From Helicobacter ibis (GTDB taxonomy: Bacteria > Campylobacterota > Campylobacteria > Campylobacterales > Helicobacteraceae), in assembly GCF_027859255.1 (NCBI RefSeq), contig NZ_JAQHXR010000007.1, positions 1-33,734 on the forward strand: 33,734 nucleotides of DNA. Direction: 5' to 3'. The translations under genes were made by a program, and so were the position numbers. Positions 1-7,712 of this stretch are shown in pieces. Numbering within the stretch: the stretch's first letter is position 1; each line of letters starts with the position of its first letter. A model generated the notes under the pieces. That model made no database searches. It saw only the letters and a list, made by a program, of their open reading frames with translations, and was not told the origin of the DNA.

Positions 1-146
1 AACACCTCTTTATTATTGAAAGCTCATAAAGAAAAATCAACAAAAAAGGAATGAAAGTATAACGAAAGAAGCTTAAGAAAATATTAACATTTTAGTTTAG
101 ATAGAATCAAAATATTAATTTACACTCACTCGCACCCAAATAGCAC
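1..146. other. Window start, no gene seen
   Basis: AT-rich sequence with no convincing coding frame, RNA gene, repeat or terminator. It follows the 3' end of the unknown membrane protein at 147-611 and may hold the end of a gene outside the window. Confidence 0.3.
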
Positions 147-611
147 TTACCATTTGAGCTTCCAAGTGCGATTTGGTTGTTCTAGGATAGCTTTTACATC
201 TTTTATATCCTTAACTTCCAATTCTCTCCCTTTTTGTAGTTTATGAATCTTATTTAAGAATCTAAAGATTCCTTTTTTATTTCTTGAGCTAACAGCCTCC
301 TCAAAGCCTGACAAAGACAGCTCAATAATTTCTAGCATACTTTTATGATTCTCATCAATTAATAACTCCAACTCTTCTCTTTCTTTTATGATTGCAGGCA
401 ATTTTTCTGCTACAAGCCTAGATATTGCTTCATATCTAAGCTGTGATTTACTTTTGCCCATTTCATCTAGCCAATACATAGCCATTGCAATGGCTATCCC
501 AGTAAGTGTTCCTACAAAAATATTTGTAACAACATTTGCAAATGGGACAATTATAGGAACAGATAACAAAAACTTCTCTATTGCTTCTTCTACAAGAATA
601 AACCCCAACAA
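147..611 (-). CDS. Hypothetical membrane protein, probably a gene fragment
   Basis: I do not recognise this protein. The open frame gives 154 residues from a TTG codon that directly follows an in-frame TGA. It has a hydrophobic stretch at about residues 16-46 (one or two membrane segments), then a charged, probably helical and coiled-coil C-terminal part rich in Glu and Lys (about 50-150). No ribosome binding site supports the TTG. Just upstream, a different frame opens with a good ribosome binding site and a hydrophobic start (590-712), and the third frame over 590-630 also encodes a hydrophobic run. The simplest reading is the C-terminal part of a membrane protein whose N-terminus is out of frame. 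No function can be assigned. Confidence 0.4.
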   Translation of the reverse strand: MLGFILVEEAIEKFLLSVPIIVPFANVVTNIFVGTLTGIAIAMAMYWLDEMGKSKSQLRYEAISRLVAEKLPAIIKEREELELLIDENHKSMLEIIELSLSGFEEAVSSRNKKGIFRFLNKIHKLQKGRELEVKDIKDVKAILEQPNRTWKLKW

Positions 612-712
612 TCAAGCCACTGACAATAAGCATCATAGCCTTTTTTCAATCCAAATGCTGCACTTGCTAGTGCTGCTCCTCCAAGTAGTACCGGTATCAA
701 TGGTAATGGCAT
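590..712 (-). pseudogene. N-terminal fragment of small membrane protein (40 codons)
   Basis: The ATG at 712 is preceded by an excellent Shine-Dalgarno run (AAGGGGG, about 4 bases upstream). The reading frame starts MPLPLIPVLLGGAALASAAF and continues GLKKGYDA before running into a stop at 590. The Gly/Ala-rich hydrophobic start followed by GLKKGYDA resembles, from memory, the start of a family of small hypothetical proteins in Helicobacter and other bacteria. It overlaps the end of the upstream Cys-cluster pseudogene by 16 bases, which suggests translational coupling. The frame of the downstream 147-611 ORF differs, so this is probably the detached start of that gene or of another truncated one. 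Confidence 0.4.
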
Positions 713-1010
713 ATTGCCCCCTTTTTTATTAATTTATTATGTTCTATTTGTGCTTTAAAAGATTGCAAGCCTCGATATTTTAATGTATAAAACTCAAGCA
801 CATCAAAGTGCTGTTTATACACCTTCTCATACATAACATCAATTCTGCAAATTTCTGGTCTATGATTATGGATTGTGCATGTATTGTTTTGTGTGTCTAA
901 AAACTTGCACACACCATTTCCTAAATCAACTCTTTTAAATCAGTAATTTTAGATATATTCCTACAACACAACCCACACTTATCACAAGGAAAATTATTCA
1001 ACAAAGTCAT
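697..1010 (-). pseudogene. YkgJ-family Cys-cluster protein, frameshifted
   Basis: Two minus-strand frames together give a typical YkgJ/CxxCxxCC-type (predicted Zn- or Fe-binding) protein. The first, from ATG 1010, reads MTLLNNFPCDKCGLCCRNIS and hits a TAG after KELI. The second, open from 912, contains CKFLDTQNNTCTIHNHRPEIC. Joining them with one missing base at about 921-932 gives ...KELDLGNGVCKFL..., which matches the expected run through the family's Cys motifs. The family has an N-terminal CxxCGxCC and a later C-x(n)-C-x-I-H-x-x-R-P-x-x-C motif, and all of these cysteines are present. The metal ligands are therefore intact but split between frames. Either the gene is broken or one base is missing in the assembly. 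Confidence 0.7.
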
Positions 1011-1097
1011 AATCAAAAACCACCATAAAGCACTAATGAACATTGAAAATTAAATCAAAAAAAAACAAGGCTACTTCAAAAATAATATAATAATACA

Positions 1098-1970
1098 ATG
1101 AGTAAAGAGCAAATAGGAATTTTATGGATAAGCAGTGCAAGTATCGCATATGGGATAATGCCTATATGGACTGTTCTAGCACAAAATAATGGCTTTAATA
1201 GTGAGTTTATTTTATTTTTTAGATTTTTCTTTAGTGCGATATTACTTTTAGCATGGATATATTTTAGAAAAATACCCCTAAAGCTACCAAAACTAAAACT
1301 TCTGCATTTCTTTATGCTTGGCGGTATCATATATGTAGCACAAGCTTGGGCGTATTTAGAATCTTTACGCTTTATTCCAGCCTCTTTATCCGTGCTTTTA
1401 TACCACATTTATCCAATTATAGTCGCACTTATTGCCATTATTTTTCTAAAAGATAAGCTAAAGCCCACTACACTTGTCTCTCTTTTGCTTTGCTTTTTGG
1501 GCTTAGTTTTAGTCTTAAAGATTCCGCAAAACTTAACTTTAGATTATTTTGGTGTTGTTCTATCTTTAATTGGTGCTTTATTTTACGGATTATATGTGGT
1601 ATTTAGCAAACAAATAGCCTCTGGTATCTCATCTGTCCTTTGTAGCTTTTATATATGCTTGTTTGCTTCTTTGGTTATGCTTGTATCATTCATGCTTACA
1701 GGGGACATAAATATAGATTCGATTAACTATATAGGGATAACCTCGCTTCTTGGGCTAACATTTATATCTACCCTATTTTCCATGATGGCTTATTTTTTTG
1801 GAATGTCAAAACTAGGTGTAACCAAAACTGCTATTTTAGGCATGATAGAACCACTAGTAGCAATATTACTATCACTTATGATTTTAGATGAAAGCTTGAA
1901 TCTGTGGCAATGGGGCGGTGCTATTTTAATTATATTTGGTTCTTTATTGTTGTTTATCAAAAAAGGATAA
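1098..1970 (+). CDS. EamA/DMT-superfamily transporter
   Basis: The 290-residue protein is almost entirely hydrophobic, with about ten predicted membrane helices in two repeated halves. This is the architecture of the drug/metabolite transporter (EamA, RhaT-like) family. The second half carries the typical Glu-Pro motif (GMIEPLVAILLS) near residue 255 followed by the final LWQWGGAILIIFGSLL helix. Such proteins export amino acids, metabolites or drugs across the inner membrane; the substrate cannot be read from sequence. The ATG has no clear Shine-Dalgarno sequence, and a TATAAT lies only seven bases upstream (1086-1091), so the mRNA may be nearly leaderless. The gene converges on the glycosyltransferase at 1944 with a 27-base overlap of their ends. 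Confidence 0.85.
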   Translation: MSKEQIGILWISSASIAYGIMPIWTVLAQNNGFNSEFILFFRFFFSAILLLAWIYFRKIPLKLPKLKLLHFFMLGGIIYVAQAWAYLESLRFIPASLSVLLYHIYPIIVALIAIIFLKDKLKPTTLVSLLLCFLGLVLVLKIPQNLTLDYFGVVLSLIGALFYGLYVVFSKQIASGISSVLCSFYICLFASLVMLVSFMLTGDINIDSINYIGITSLLGLTFISTLFSMMAYFFGMSKLGVTKTAILGMIEPLVAILLSLMILDESLNLWQWGGAILIIFGSLLLFIKKG

Positions 1971-3008
1971 AATTAGCTTCTCCCACTTTTCTAGCACAAC
2001 TTCTTTGCCAAAACGCTCTTTAATATTTGGGGCTTGTTGTTTCAAAATATCTTTTTGCACTGCCATTTGGCAAAAAGCTTCACTTAGCCCTTCTACATCT
2101 CCAAGCTTTACTAAAAGCCCATTTACACCATGCTCTATAATCTCTCCTGGTCCATAAGGACAATCATAACTAACAACTGGAATCCCACACATCAAAGATT
2201 CGATTAATACATTACTAAGCCCCTCTTTATGACTGCTTAGTGCAAAGAATTCTGCTTGTTTATAGAAGCTGTATAGATTTTTTTGTTTCCCTAAAAACAC
2301 TATCTTTACCCCAAGATTCTTAGCATTTTCCTCTAAGCCCTCCTTTAAAGCCCCATCTCCTGCTAGAAGAAGTGAGTATTCTTTATGCTTTTTGTTAAAT
2401 TTAACAAACGCTTCTATTAGCTCATCAAAATGCTTACTCTCTATCATTCTCCCTGCACTTAGAATATAAGGCTTATATGCACTATAATCTTTTAGTTCTT
2501 CTTTTTCTAGCTCAATAGGGTTTGGCATAACGCATACATTTTGCAAAAAAGAGTAGTTTTGCAAATCTTTGCTTGTAAGCATAGTAACACAATTTGCATA
2601 AGGATAGATTATCTTACGCAAGAAAAACCAAGCTTTTTGTTGTTCTAGGCTCTCATAAATACTATGTTCTGTGGCTATGATTTTTATCTTGGCAATTTTA
2701 GAAGCGATGATACTTAGGATATTTGTTTGATGAATTAGGCTAATTACTAGATTTATTTTTTGTTCTTTAAAAATCCTAACAAGGGCTAAAATTTTAGAAA
2801 AATTTGCACCAAGTCCGCCAAGAATCCCTCTTTTATGTCCTATTACACATAATTTTACATTCTCATTTATTGTATAGAATCTATTCTTATCGCTCCATAC
2901 GATAAGAGTAATATTAAATGGCAGATTGTTTGCCAAAAAAGAAGCAACCCTCTCAGCCCCTCCCATAGAGAGTGAAGAGACAATAATAGCAATATTTTTA
3001 TCCTGCAT
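1944..3008 (-). CDS. GT4-family glycosyltransferase (PglA/PglH/PglJ-like)
   Basis: The 354-residue protein is a GT-B fold, family 4 retaining glycosyltransferase. The N-terminal domain opens with IAIIVSSLSMGGAERVASFL, the GGAER motif typical of PglH/PglJ-like enzymes. The C-terminal nucleotide-sugar domain has ILSAGRMIESKHFDELIEAF, a GDG motif and the EX7E signature in HKEGLSNVLIESLMCGIPVV at about residue 263. It probably adds a HexNAc or hexose to a lipid-linked glycan at the cytoplasmic face. Its start overlaps the end of pglF by 11 bases, so it is the last gene of the pglDEF operon and probably uses or extends a bacillosamine-containing glycan. A role in O-antigen or capsule synthesis is also possible. 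Confidence 0.8.
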   Translation of the reverse strand: MQDKNIAIIVSSLSMGGAERVASFLANNLPFNITLIVWSDKNRFYTINENVKLCVIGHKRGILGGLGANFSKILALVRIFKEQKINLVISLIHQTNILSIIASKIAKIKIIATEHSIYESLEQQKAWFFLRKIIYPYANCVTMLTSKDLQNYSFLQNVCVMPNPIELEKEELKDYSAYKPYILSAGRMIESKHFDELIEAFVKFNKKHKEYSLLLAGDGALKEGLEENAKNLGVKIVFLGKQKNLYSFYKQAEFFALSSHKEGLSNVLIESLMCGIPVVSYDCPYGPGEIIEHGVNGLLVKLGDVEGLSEAFCQMAVQKDILKQQAPNIKERFGKEVVLEKWEKLILSFFDKQQ

Positions 3009-4803
3009 TGTGGTTAAACTCCACTACGATTTCTTTAAGTTTAGAAACTTTATTTTCACATTCTAAAAGCTCTAAAATATCTTTATTTAGCTTATCTATA
3101 TCGTATTCTGTGGGGCGTGCTACTTGGATTGATGGATATTTTGTCTTGCCCTCACTCTCTCCTATTAGTAGCTCTTCATAAAGCTTCTCTCCCGGTCTTA
3201 GTCCGCTAAATACTATTTCTATCTCATTTTCTTTGCCATAAAGCCTTAACATATTTTTGGCTAAATCCACGATTTTTACAGGCTCTCCCATATCAAGGAT
3301 AAATATCTCTCCACCTTTAGCAATAGAGGCTGCTTGAAGCACTAGCCTACAAGCTTCAGGTATAAGCATAAAATACCTTGTAATATCAGGGTGGGTTACG
3401 GTTATGGGGCCTCCACTTTGGATTTGAGCTTTAAACTTTGGCACAACAGAACCAGAAGATCCAAGCACATTGCCAAATCTAACTGCTACAATCTCGCTTT
3501 GCTTGGAATCTACATTTTGTGCATAAAGCTCCACCACACGCTTAGTTGCACCCATTACATTTGTAGGACGCACAGCTTTATCAGTGGAGATAATCACAAT
3601 TTTTGGCACTTTAGATTCTATTGCACAATCTATTACATTTTTTGAACCAATGATATTGTTTTCAATCGCACTTTTTTGATTGTATTCACAAAGTGGCACA
3701 TGCTTATAAGCTGCTGCATGCATAACAATATCAGGTCTTTCTTCATCTAGGAGCTTTTGTAGTCTTTCTCTCTCTAAAATTGATAACATTACAGGACGCA
3801 AAGGCTGATTAGCATTTAGCTTCCCTAGAGGATTATTTTTTGTTAGCTCTTCTGTGATTGCATAAAGATTATATTCACTATGTTCTACTAAGATAACCCT
3901 TTTAGCTCCAAAGCTAACACACTGCCTTACAATCTCGCTTCCTATACTGCCACCTGCACCCGTTATTAGCACCTTTTTGCCACTTATGAAGTTTGCTATT
4001 ACTTCTTTATCTAAATCCTTACTAGGACGCGAGAGTAAATCTTCAATAGAAATATCCTCTAGCGGTGCGTCATCTTTTAACATGGAGGCTATTTTTACCT
4101 CTTCGATTCCTATTTGTTTTAGTTCGTTAAAAAGATTTTCTAAAGGTGGCTTTGCATAGCTTTTAGTCAAAATCACACTTTTAATACTATGCTTCTCCAT
4201 TAGCTCTTTTATGGCACTTTTTGGATAGACCTTTAAGTTTGAGATATAGTTTCCCTGCTCTTTAATATCTTCATCAATGATTGCTAGAGGATAAAAGGGG
4301 AGTTCGCCATTTAATGCACTTTTTATAAGAGTTGCACTTTGTGTATTTGCCCCAAAGATTAAAGCTGGTTTTGGGGAGTTTTTAGGAGAGTTTTCTAAAT
4401 ATGTCCGCTTAGAGATTCTAAATCCTCCTATAAAAATAGAAGAAAGCACAAAATCAATCATCACAACACTTAGTGGGAAGTCCGCAAACAAGCCAAAAAA
4501 CACCAAAATACCAAAAATACTATAACTCACTAAATGTGCATAAAGAAGCTTTAATGCTTCACTAAGCCCAAAGAATCTCCATGGCACAAGATAAATTTTA
4601 AACACACTTAATGCTATAACCTTTAAGGCTATCAAAGAGATAAACGCAAAAATCACATTTTTGCTAAATTCTAGTGGCACCTGAAAGGAAAATCTTAAAT
4701 CATATGCTAGTAGCAAAGTAAAATAAGACACCAAAACATCTACAAGCACAAAGAATATTATTCTTTTTGTGTTGCTTGGGCGGAATAATCTTGACTTTAG
4801 CAC
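2998..4803 (-). CDS. pglF: UDP-GlcNAc 4,6-dehydratase, membrane-bound
   Basis: The 601-residue protein has the PglF/FlaA1-long (CapD-like) layout. Four or so membrane helices lie in about residues 13-135, followed by a CoA-binding-like Rossmann region and a C-terminal SDR dehydratase domain. The NAD-binding glycine motif is VLITGAGGSIGSEI at about 276-289. The active-site region ISTDKAVRPTNVMGATKR gives T407, D408 and K409, with Met (417) in place of the usual SDR tyrosine and K421. This is the hallmark of Campylobacter PglF. It converts UDP-GlcNAc to UDP-4-keto-6-deoxy-GlcNAc, the first step of bacillosamine synthesis. Length (C. jejuni PglF about 590) and the adjacent pglE and pglD fit. It follows pglE with no gap. 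Confidence 0.92.
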   Translation of the reverse strand: MLKSRLFRPSNTKRIIFFVLVDVLVSYFTLLLAYDLRFSFQVPLEFSKNVIFAFISLIALKVIALSVFKIYLVPWRFFGLSEALKLLYAHLVSYSIFGILVFFGLFADFPLSVVMIDFVLSSIFIGGFRISKRTYLENSPKNSPKPALIFGANTQSATLIKSALNGELPFYPLAIIDEDIKEQGNYISNLKVYPKSAIKELMEKHSIKSVILTKSYAKPPLENLFNELKQIGIEEVKIASMLKDDAPLEDISIEDLLSRPSKDLDKEVIANFISGKKVLITGAGGSIGSEIVRQCVSFGAKRVILVEHSEYNLYAITEELTKNNPLGKLNANQPLRPVMLSILERERLQKLLDEERPDIVMHAAAYKHVPLCEYNQKSAIENNIIGSKNVIDCAIESKVPKIVIISTDKAVRPTNVMGATKRVVELYAQNVDSKQSEIVAVRFGNVLGSSGSVVPKFKAQIQSGGPITVTHPDITRYFMLIPEACRLVLQAASIAKGGEIFILDMGEPVKIVDLAKNMLRLYGKENEIEIVFSGLRPGEKLYEELLIGESEGKTKYPSIQVARPTEYDIDKLNKDILELLECENKVSKLKEIVVEFNHNAG

Positions 4804-5928
4804 TTAAACCCTTTTGACAAAATCTAAAACAAAAGAGCAAATCTCTTCAATATCGCTTCTTAATAATGCCCCACCACTTGGAAGACAAATCCCGCTTTTA
4901 AAGAGATTCTCACTTACTCCATTACTAAAGCTAAGACTATCTTTAAAGAGTGGTTGGAGGTGCATAGGTTTCCACAAAGGACGACTTTCAATGCCTTTTG
5001 TAGCTAAAAAATCTACTAGTTTAAATGGATTTATTTTGCCATTTTTAAAGCTTAGCGTTGTAAGCCACCTATTACCTCTTGTATCCTTTAACTCTGGCAT
5101 AAACTCTACTTCTAAACCTTTTAACAATTCTTCATACCACGAAAAAATCTCTCTTCTTTTTTGCACTTTGCTTTCAATTTCTTCTAGTTGCCCAACACCA
5201 ATAGCAGCACAAATATTGCTAAGCCTATAATTATACCCATAGTCTTTATGCTCATAATATGGCAAATTTTCTCTAGCTTGAGTGGAGTAGAATCTCGCCT
5301 TTTGCATAAGCTCTTCATTCTTGCCTAAAAGCATTCCTCCACCACTTGTTGTAATAATTTTATTACCATTAAAGGACAATGCACCAAACTCTCCTATTGC
5401 CCCTGTATGAGAGCCTTTATAAAATGCTCCTAGAGATTCTGCTGCATCTTCAATTAATAGCACATTGTATTTTTTACAAATTTCGCTAATTTCATCTAGC
5501 TTTGCACATTGTCCATACAAATGCGTAACAATCAAAGCTTTTGGATAGTTTCCATCTCTTTTTAGCTTCTCACATGCTTCTTCTAAAAGCTTAGGAGAGA
5601 GATTCCAGCAATCTTCATCACTATCGATAAACACCGGAATTGCACCCTCATAGAGAATTGCATCAATAGAGCCAATAAAAGTAAAACTTGAGGCTAAAAT
5701 ATAATCACCACTTTTAATCCCACTCACTCTTAAAGCTAAATGCAACGCAGAAGTTCCGCTATTTAAAGCTAATGCATTTGAAGATTTTGTATAACTCATA
5801 GCATCTTTTTCGAATCTATTTACAAATTCTCCTAAAGGCGCAATATAATTACTCCTAAATGCTTCATCAACATATTTTTGCTCATTTTTTCCCATTTGTG
5901 GTGGTGATAAAAAGATTCTAAAACTCAT
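4804..5928 (-). CDS. pglE: UDP-4-keto-6-deoxy-GlcNAc C4 aminotransferase
   Basis: This 374-residue protein is a DegT/DnrJ/EryC1/StrS family PLP aminotransferase. The PLP-binding aspartate lies in LLIEDAAESLGA (D161), the Schiff-base lysine in SFNGNKIITTSGGGM (K190), and the N-terminal LNSGTSALHLAL motif (about 55-66) binds the cofactor phosphate. In this context it transfers an amino group from glutamate to C4 of the keto-sugar made by PglF, as in C. jejuni PglE. The neighbouring acetyltransferase and dehydratase make PglE far more likely than other sugar aminotransferases such as PseC. Its ATG overlaps the pglD stop by four bases, and it abuts pglF directly. Confidence 0.9.
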   Translation of the reverse strand: MSFRIFLSPPQMGKNEQKYVDEAFRSNYIAPLGEFVNRFEKDAMSYTKSSNALALNSGTSALHLALRVSGIKSGDYILASSFTFIGSIDAILYEGAIPVFIDSDEDCWNLSPKLLEEACEKLKRDGNYPKALIVTHLYGQCAKLDEISEICKKYNVLLIEDAAESLGAFYKGSHTGAIGEFGALSFNGNKIITTSGGGMLLGKNEELMQKARFYSTQARENLPYYEHKDYGYNYRLSNICAAIGVGQLEEIESKVQKRREIFSWYEELLKGLEVEFMPELKDTRGNRWLTTLSFKNGKINPFKLVDFLATKGIESRPLWKPMHLQPLFKDSLSFSNGVSENLFKSGICLPSGGALLRSDIEEICSFVLDFVKRV

Positions 5929-6542
5929 CTTAACTCCTTTTTTGCTGGATTGCCTACTATTTTTGTATTACTTTTTATATCACTAATTACTACACTTCCT
6001 GCACCAACTACACAATTATCTCCCACACTTTTAGTAGGTATAATAGTAGTCCCTGCACCAATATGGCTAAGATTCCCTACTTTCACCGCCCCACATAGAG
6101 TAGAGTTTGGCGAAAGATGAGAAAACTCACCCACAATGCAATCATGCTCTAGCACACAAGAAGTGTTTAAAATTGCACCTCTTTTAACTAATGCATTTGC
6201 ATTTACAACTACATTTGGCATTACCACACAAGCCTCATTAATAATCGCACTAGGAGAGATAATAGCACTTTTATGAATAATGCTTGGCAAACTAAAGCCC
6301 ATTTTGCTAAAAAATTTATATAAATTTTTACGCAAGAAATTATCCCCTACCCCTAATGCAATGCAAATAGAAGTATCTTTTAAGCTTAAGAATTCCTCTC
6401 TACTTATAGCAGGGATTTTGCTTATCGTTTTATTTTGCGGATTATCGTCTATTATGTATTTCACAATAAAGCCATTGCTAACTATCATATCAAAAATAAC
6501 TCGTCCATGTCCGCTGGCACCAAAAATTGCAAACTTATCCAA
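5925..6542 (-). CDS. pglD: UDP-4-amino-sugar N-acetyltransferase
   Basis: The 205-residue protein has the PglD/NeuD layout. An N-terminal Rossmann-like sugar-nucleotide domain starts with FAIFGASGHGRVIFDM, and a left-handed beta-helix of hexapeptide repeats runs from about residue 88 to the end. The expected catalytic Glu-His pair is in VLEHDCIVGEFSHLSPNS (E132, H133), equivalent to the known C. jejuni PglD histidine. It acetylates the C4 amine to give UDP-N,N'-diacetylbacillosamine using acetyl-CoA. The start is a TTG with a strong AGGGG ribosome binding site about seven bases upstream. It is the first gene of the minus-strand operon, divergent from the gene at 6608. Confidence 0.88.
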   Translation of the reverse strand: MDKFAIFGASGHGRVIFDMIVSNGFIVKYIIDDNPQNKTISKIPAISREEFLSLKDTSICIALGVGDNFLRKNLYKFFSKMGFSLPSIIHKSAIISPSAIINEACVVMPNVVVNANALVKRGAILNTSCVLEHDCIVGEFSHLSPNSTLCGAVKVGNLSHIGAGTTIIPTKSVGDNCVVGAGSVVISDIKSNTKIVGNPAKKELR

Positions 6543-6607
6543 AACAACCCCTATATATTAATCACTATGCAACAATTTTAGCAGATTTTTTTGTTAAAAT
6601 TATTCCC

Positions 6608-6928
6608 ATGAGAATAGAAAAAATACAAGACAACGCATTTATGCTAAGAGGCAAAATTAAAGAAATAAGCGATTATCACGACATAAAAGCACTAATTGAA
6701 AAAATGAGAAAAAATGGAATTAACGAGGTTTATTTTGGGATTCCACAAGCAAAGGAAATAAGCTTTTATATCTTAGGATATTGGCTAAAGTTAGCAAGAA
6801 AAAATGACTTTAAGCTCCACTTATTTATAGAAAGTCCGCTTCTTTATAGTAATATAGTAAAGCTTGGCTTTAGCGAATTTTTAGAGGTAATAGATGGAAG
6901 ATTGGAAGAATATATACAACCTATTTGA
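6608..6928 (+). CDS. Small conserved-looking protein, possibly STAS-like
   Basis: I do not recognise this 106-residue protein with confidence. The ATG at 6608 is preferred over an upstream in-frame extension to 6527, which would run through the divergent pglD promoter region. The alternation of beta-like and helical segments ([20 protein letters not shown], then [20 protein letters not shown], then [20 protein letters not shown]) is reminiscent of a STAS or anti-sigma-antagonist fold, but the conserved phosphorylatable Ser/Thr is not obvious. It overlaps the lgt start by 35 bases, so the two are probably co-transcribed and translationally coupled. A TTAAAAT lies just upstream as a possible -10 box. 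Confidence 0.55.
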   Translation: MRIEKIQDNAFMLRGKIKEISDYHDIKALIEKMRKNGINEVYFGIPQAKEISFYILGYWLKLARKNDFKLHLFIESPLLYSNIVKLGFSEFLEVIDGRLEEYIQPI

Positions 6929-7712
6929 TCCTGTTGCATTTACTTTTTTTGTGCCTGTGCATTGGTATGGGATAATGTATGTCTTAGCCCTTTTAGTGGC
7001 TTTAATGGTGGCAAAATGGATTGTAAAGAAAGATTCATATCCTATTTCAAATTCTATGCTTGATAGCTACTTTATTTGGGTTGAAATTGGAGTAATCTTA
7101 GGCGCAAGATTAGGATATATTATTTTTTATGACCCTTATGCTTTGTATTATCTGCTAAATCCATGGCAAATTTTTAATCCATTTGATACAAATGGGAATT
7201 TTGTAGGCATTAGGGGCATGAGTTTCCATGGAGCGGTAATTGGATTTTTGATAGCTTCATTTATCTTTGCAAAGGCAAAAAAGGTAAATTTTTGGCTATT
7301 CACTGATTTAGCATGTCTTAGCATACCTTTAGGATATGTATTTGGACGAATCGGAAATTTCTTAAACCAAGAATTAGTAGGGCGAGAGACCACAAGTATA
7401 TTTGGTATCTATGTAGATGGGATCTTACGACACCCAAGCCAACTATATGAAGCAATCTTGGAAGGATTGTTGGTATTTATAATATTATTTGCATTCCGTA
7501 AAAAGGCGAAGTTTGTTGGACAAATAAGCATACTATATGGAATCTTATACTCCATAGCAAGATTTGTTGCAGAGTTTTTTAGAGAACCAGATTCACAACT
7601 TGGCTTTATAGCATTTAACTTCATAACTCAAGGACAGCTTTTATCGCTAGCAATTTTTGTATGTTGCATAATTTTACTTCTAATGCCACAAAACAAGGCT
7701 AAAAATGACTAG
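6894..7712 (+). CDS. lgt: Phosphatidylglycerol--prolipoprotein diacylglyceryl transferase
   Basis: This 272-residue polytopic inner-membrane protein (about seven helices) transfers diacylglycerol from phosphatidylglycerol to the lipobox cysteine of prolipoproteins. The Lgt signature [16 protein letters not shown] lies at about residues 152-167. The N-terminal [18 protein letters not shown], the [12 protein letters not shown] segment and the late [12 protein letters not shown] motif are all typical of the family. Length is normal. The start lies inside the 3' end of the preceding small gene, and the stop overlaps the uup start by eight bases. One probable client is the small lipoprotein at 29738-30010. 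Confidence 0.95.
   Translation: MEDWKNIYNLFDPVAFTFFVPVHWYGIMYVLALLVALMVAKWIVKKDSYPISNSMLDSYFIWVEIGVILGARLGYIIFYDPYALYYLLNPWQIFNPFDTNGNFVGIRGMSFHGAVIGFLIASFIFAKAKKVNFWLFTDLACLSIPLGYVFGRIGNFLNQELVGRETTSIFGIYVDGILRHPSQLYEAILEGLLVFIILFAFRKKAKFVGQISILYGILYSIARFVAEFFREPDSQLGFIAFNFITQGQLLSLAIFVCCIILLLMPQNKAKND

Noticed and set aside
1076-1408. Minus-strand ORF of 110 codons overlapping the DMT transporter
   Set aside because: It is the antisense shadow of a strongly hydrophobic gene with no ribosome binding site or homology.
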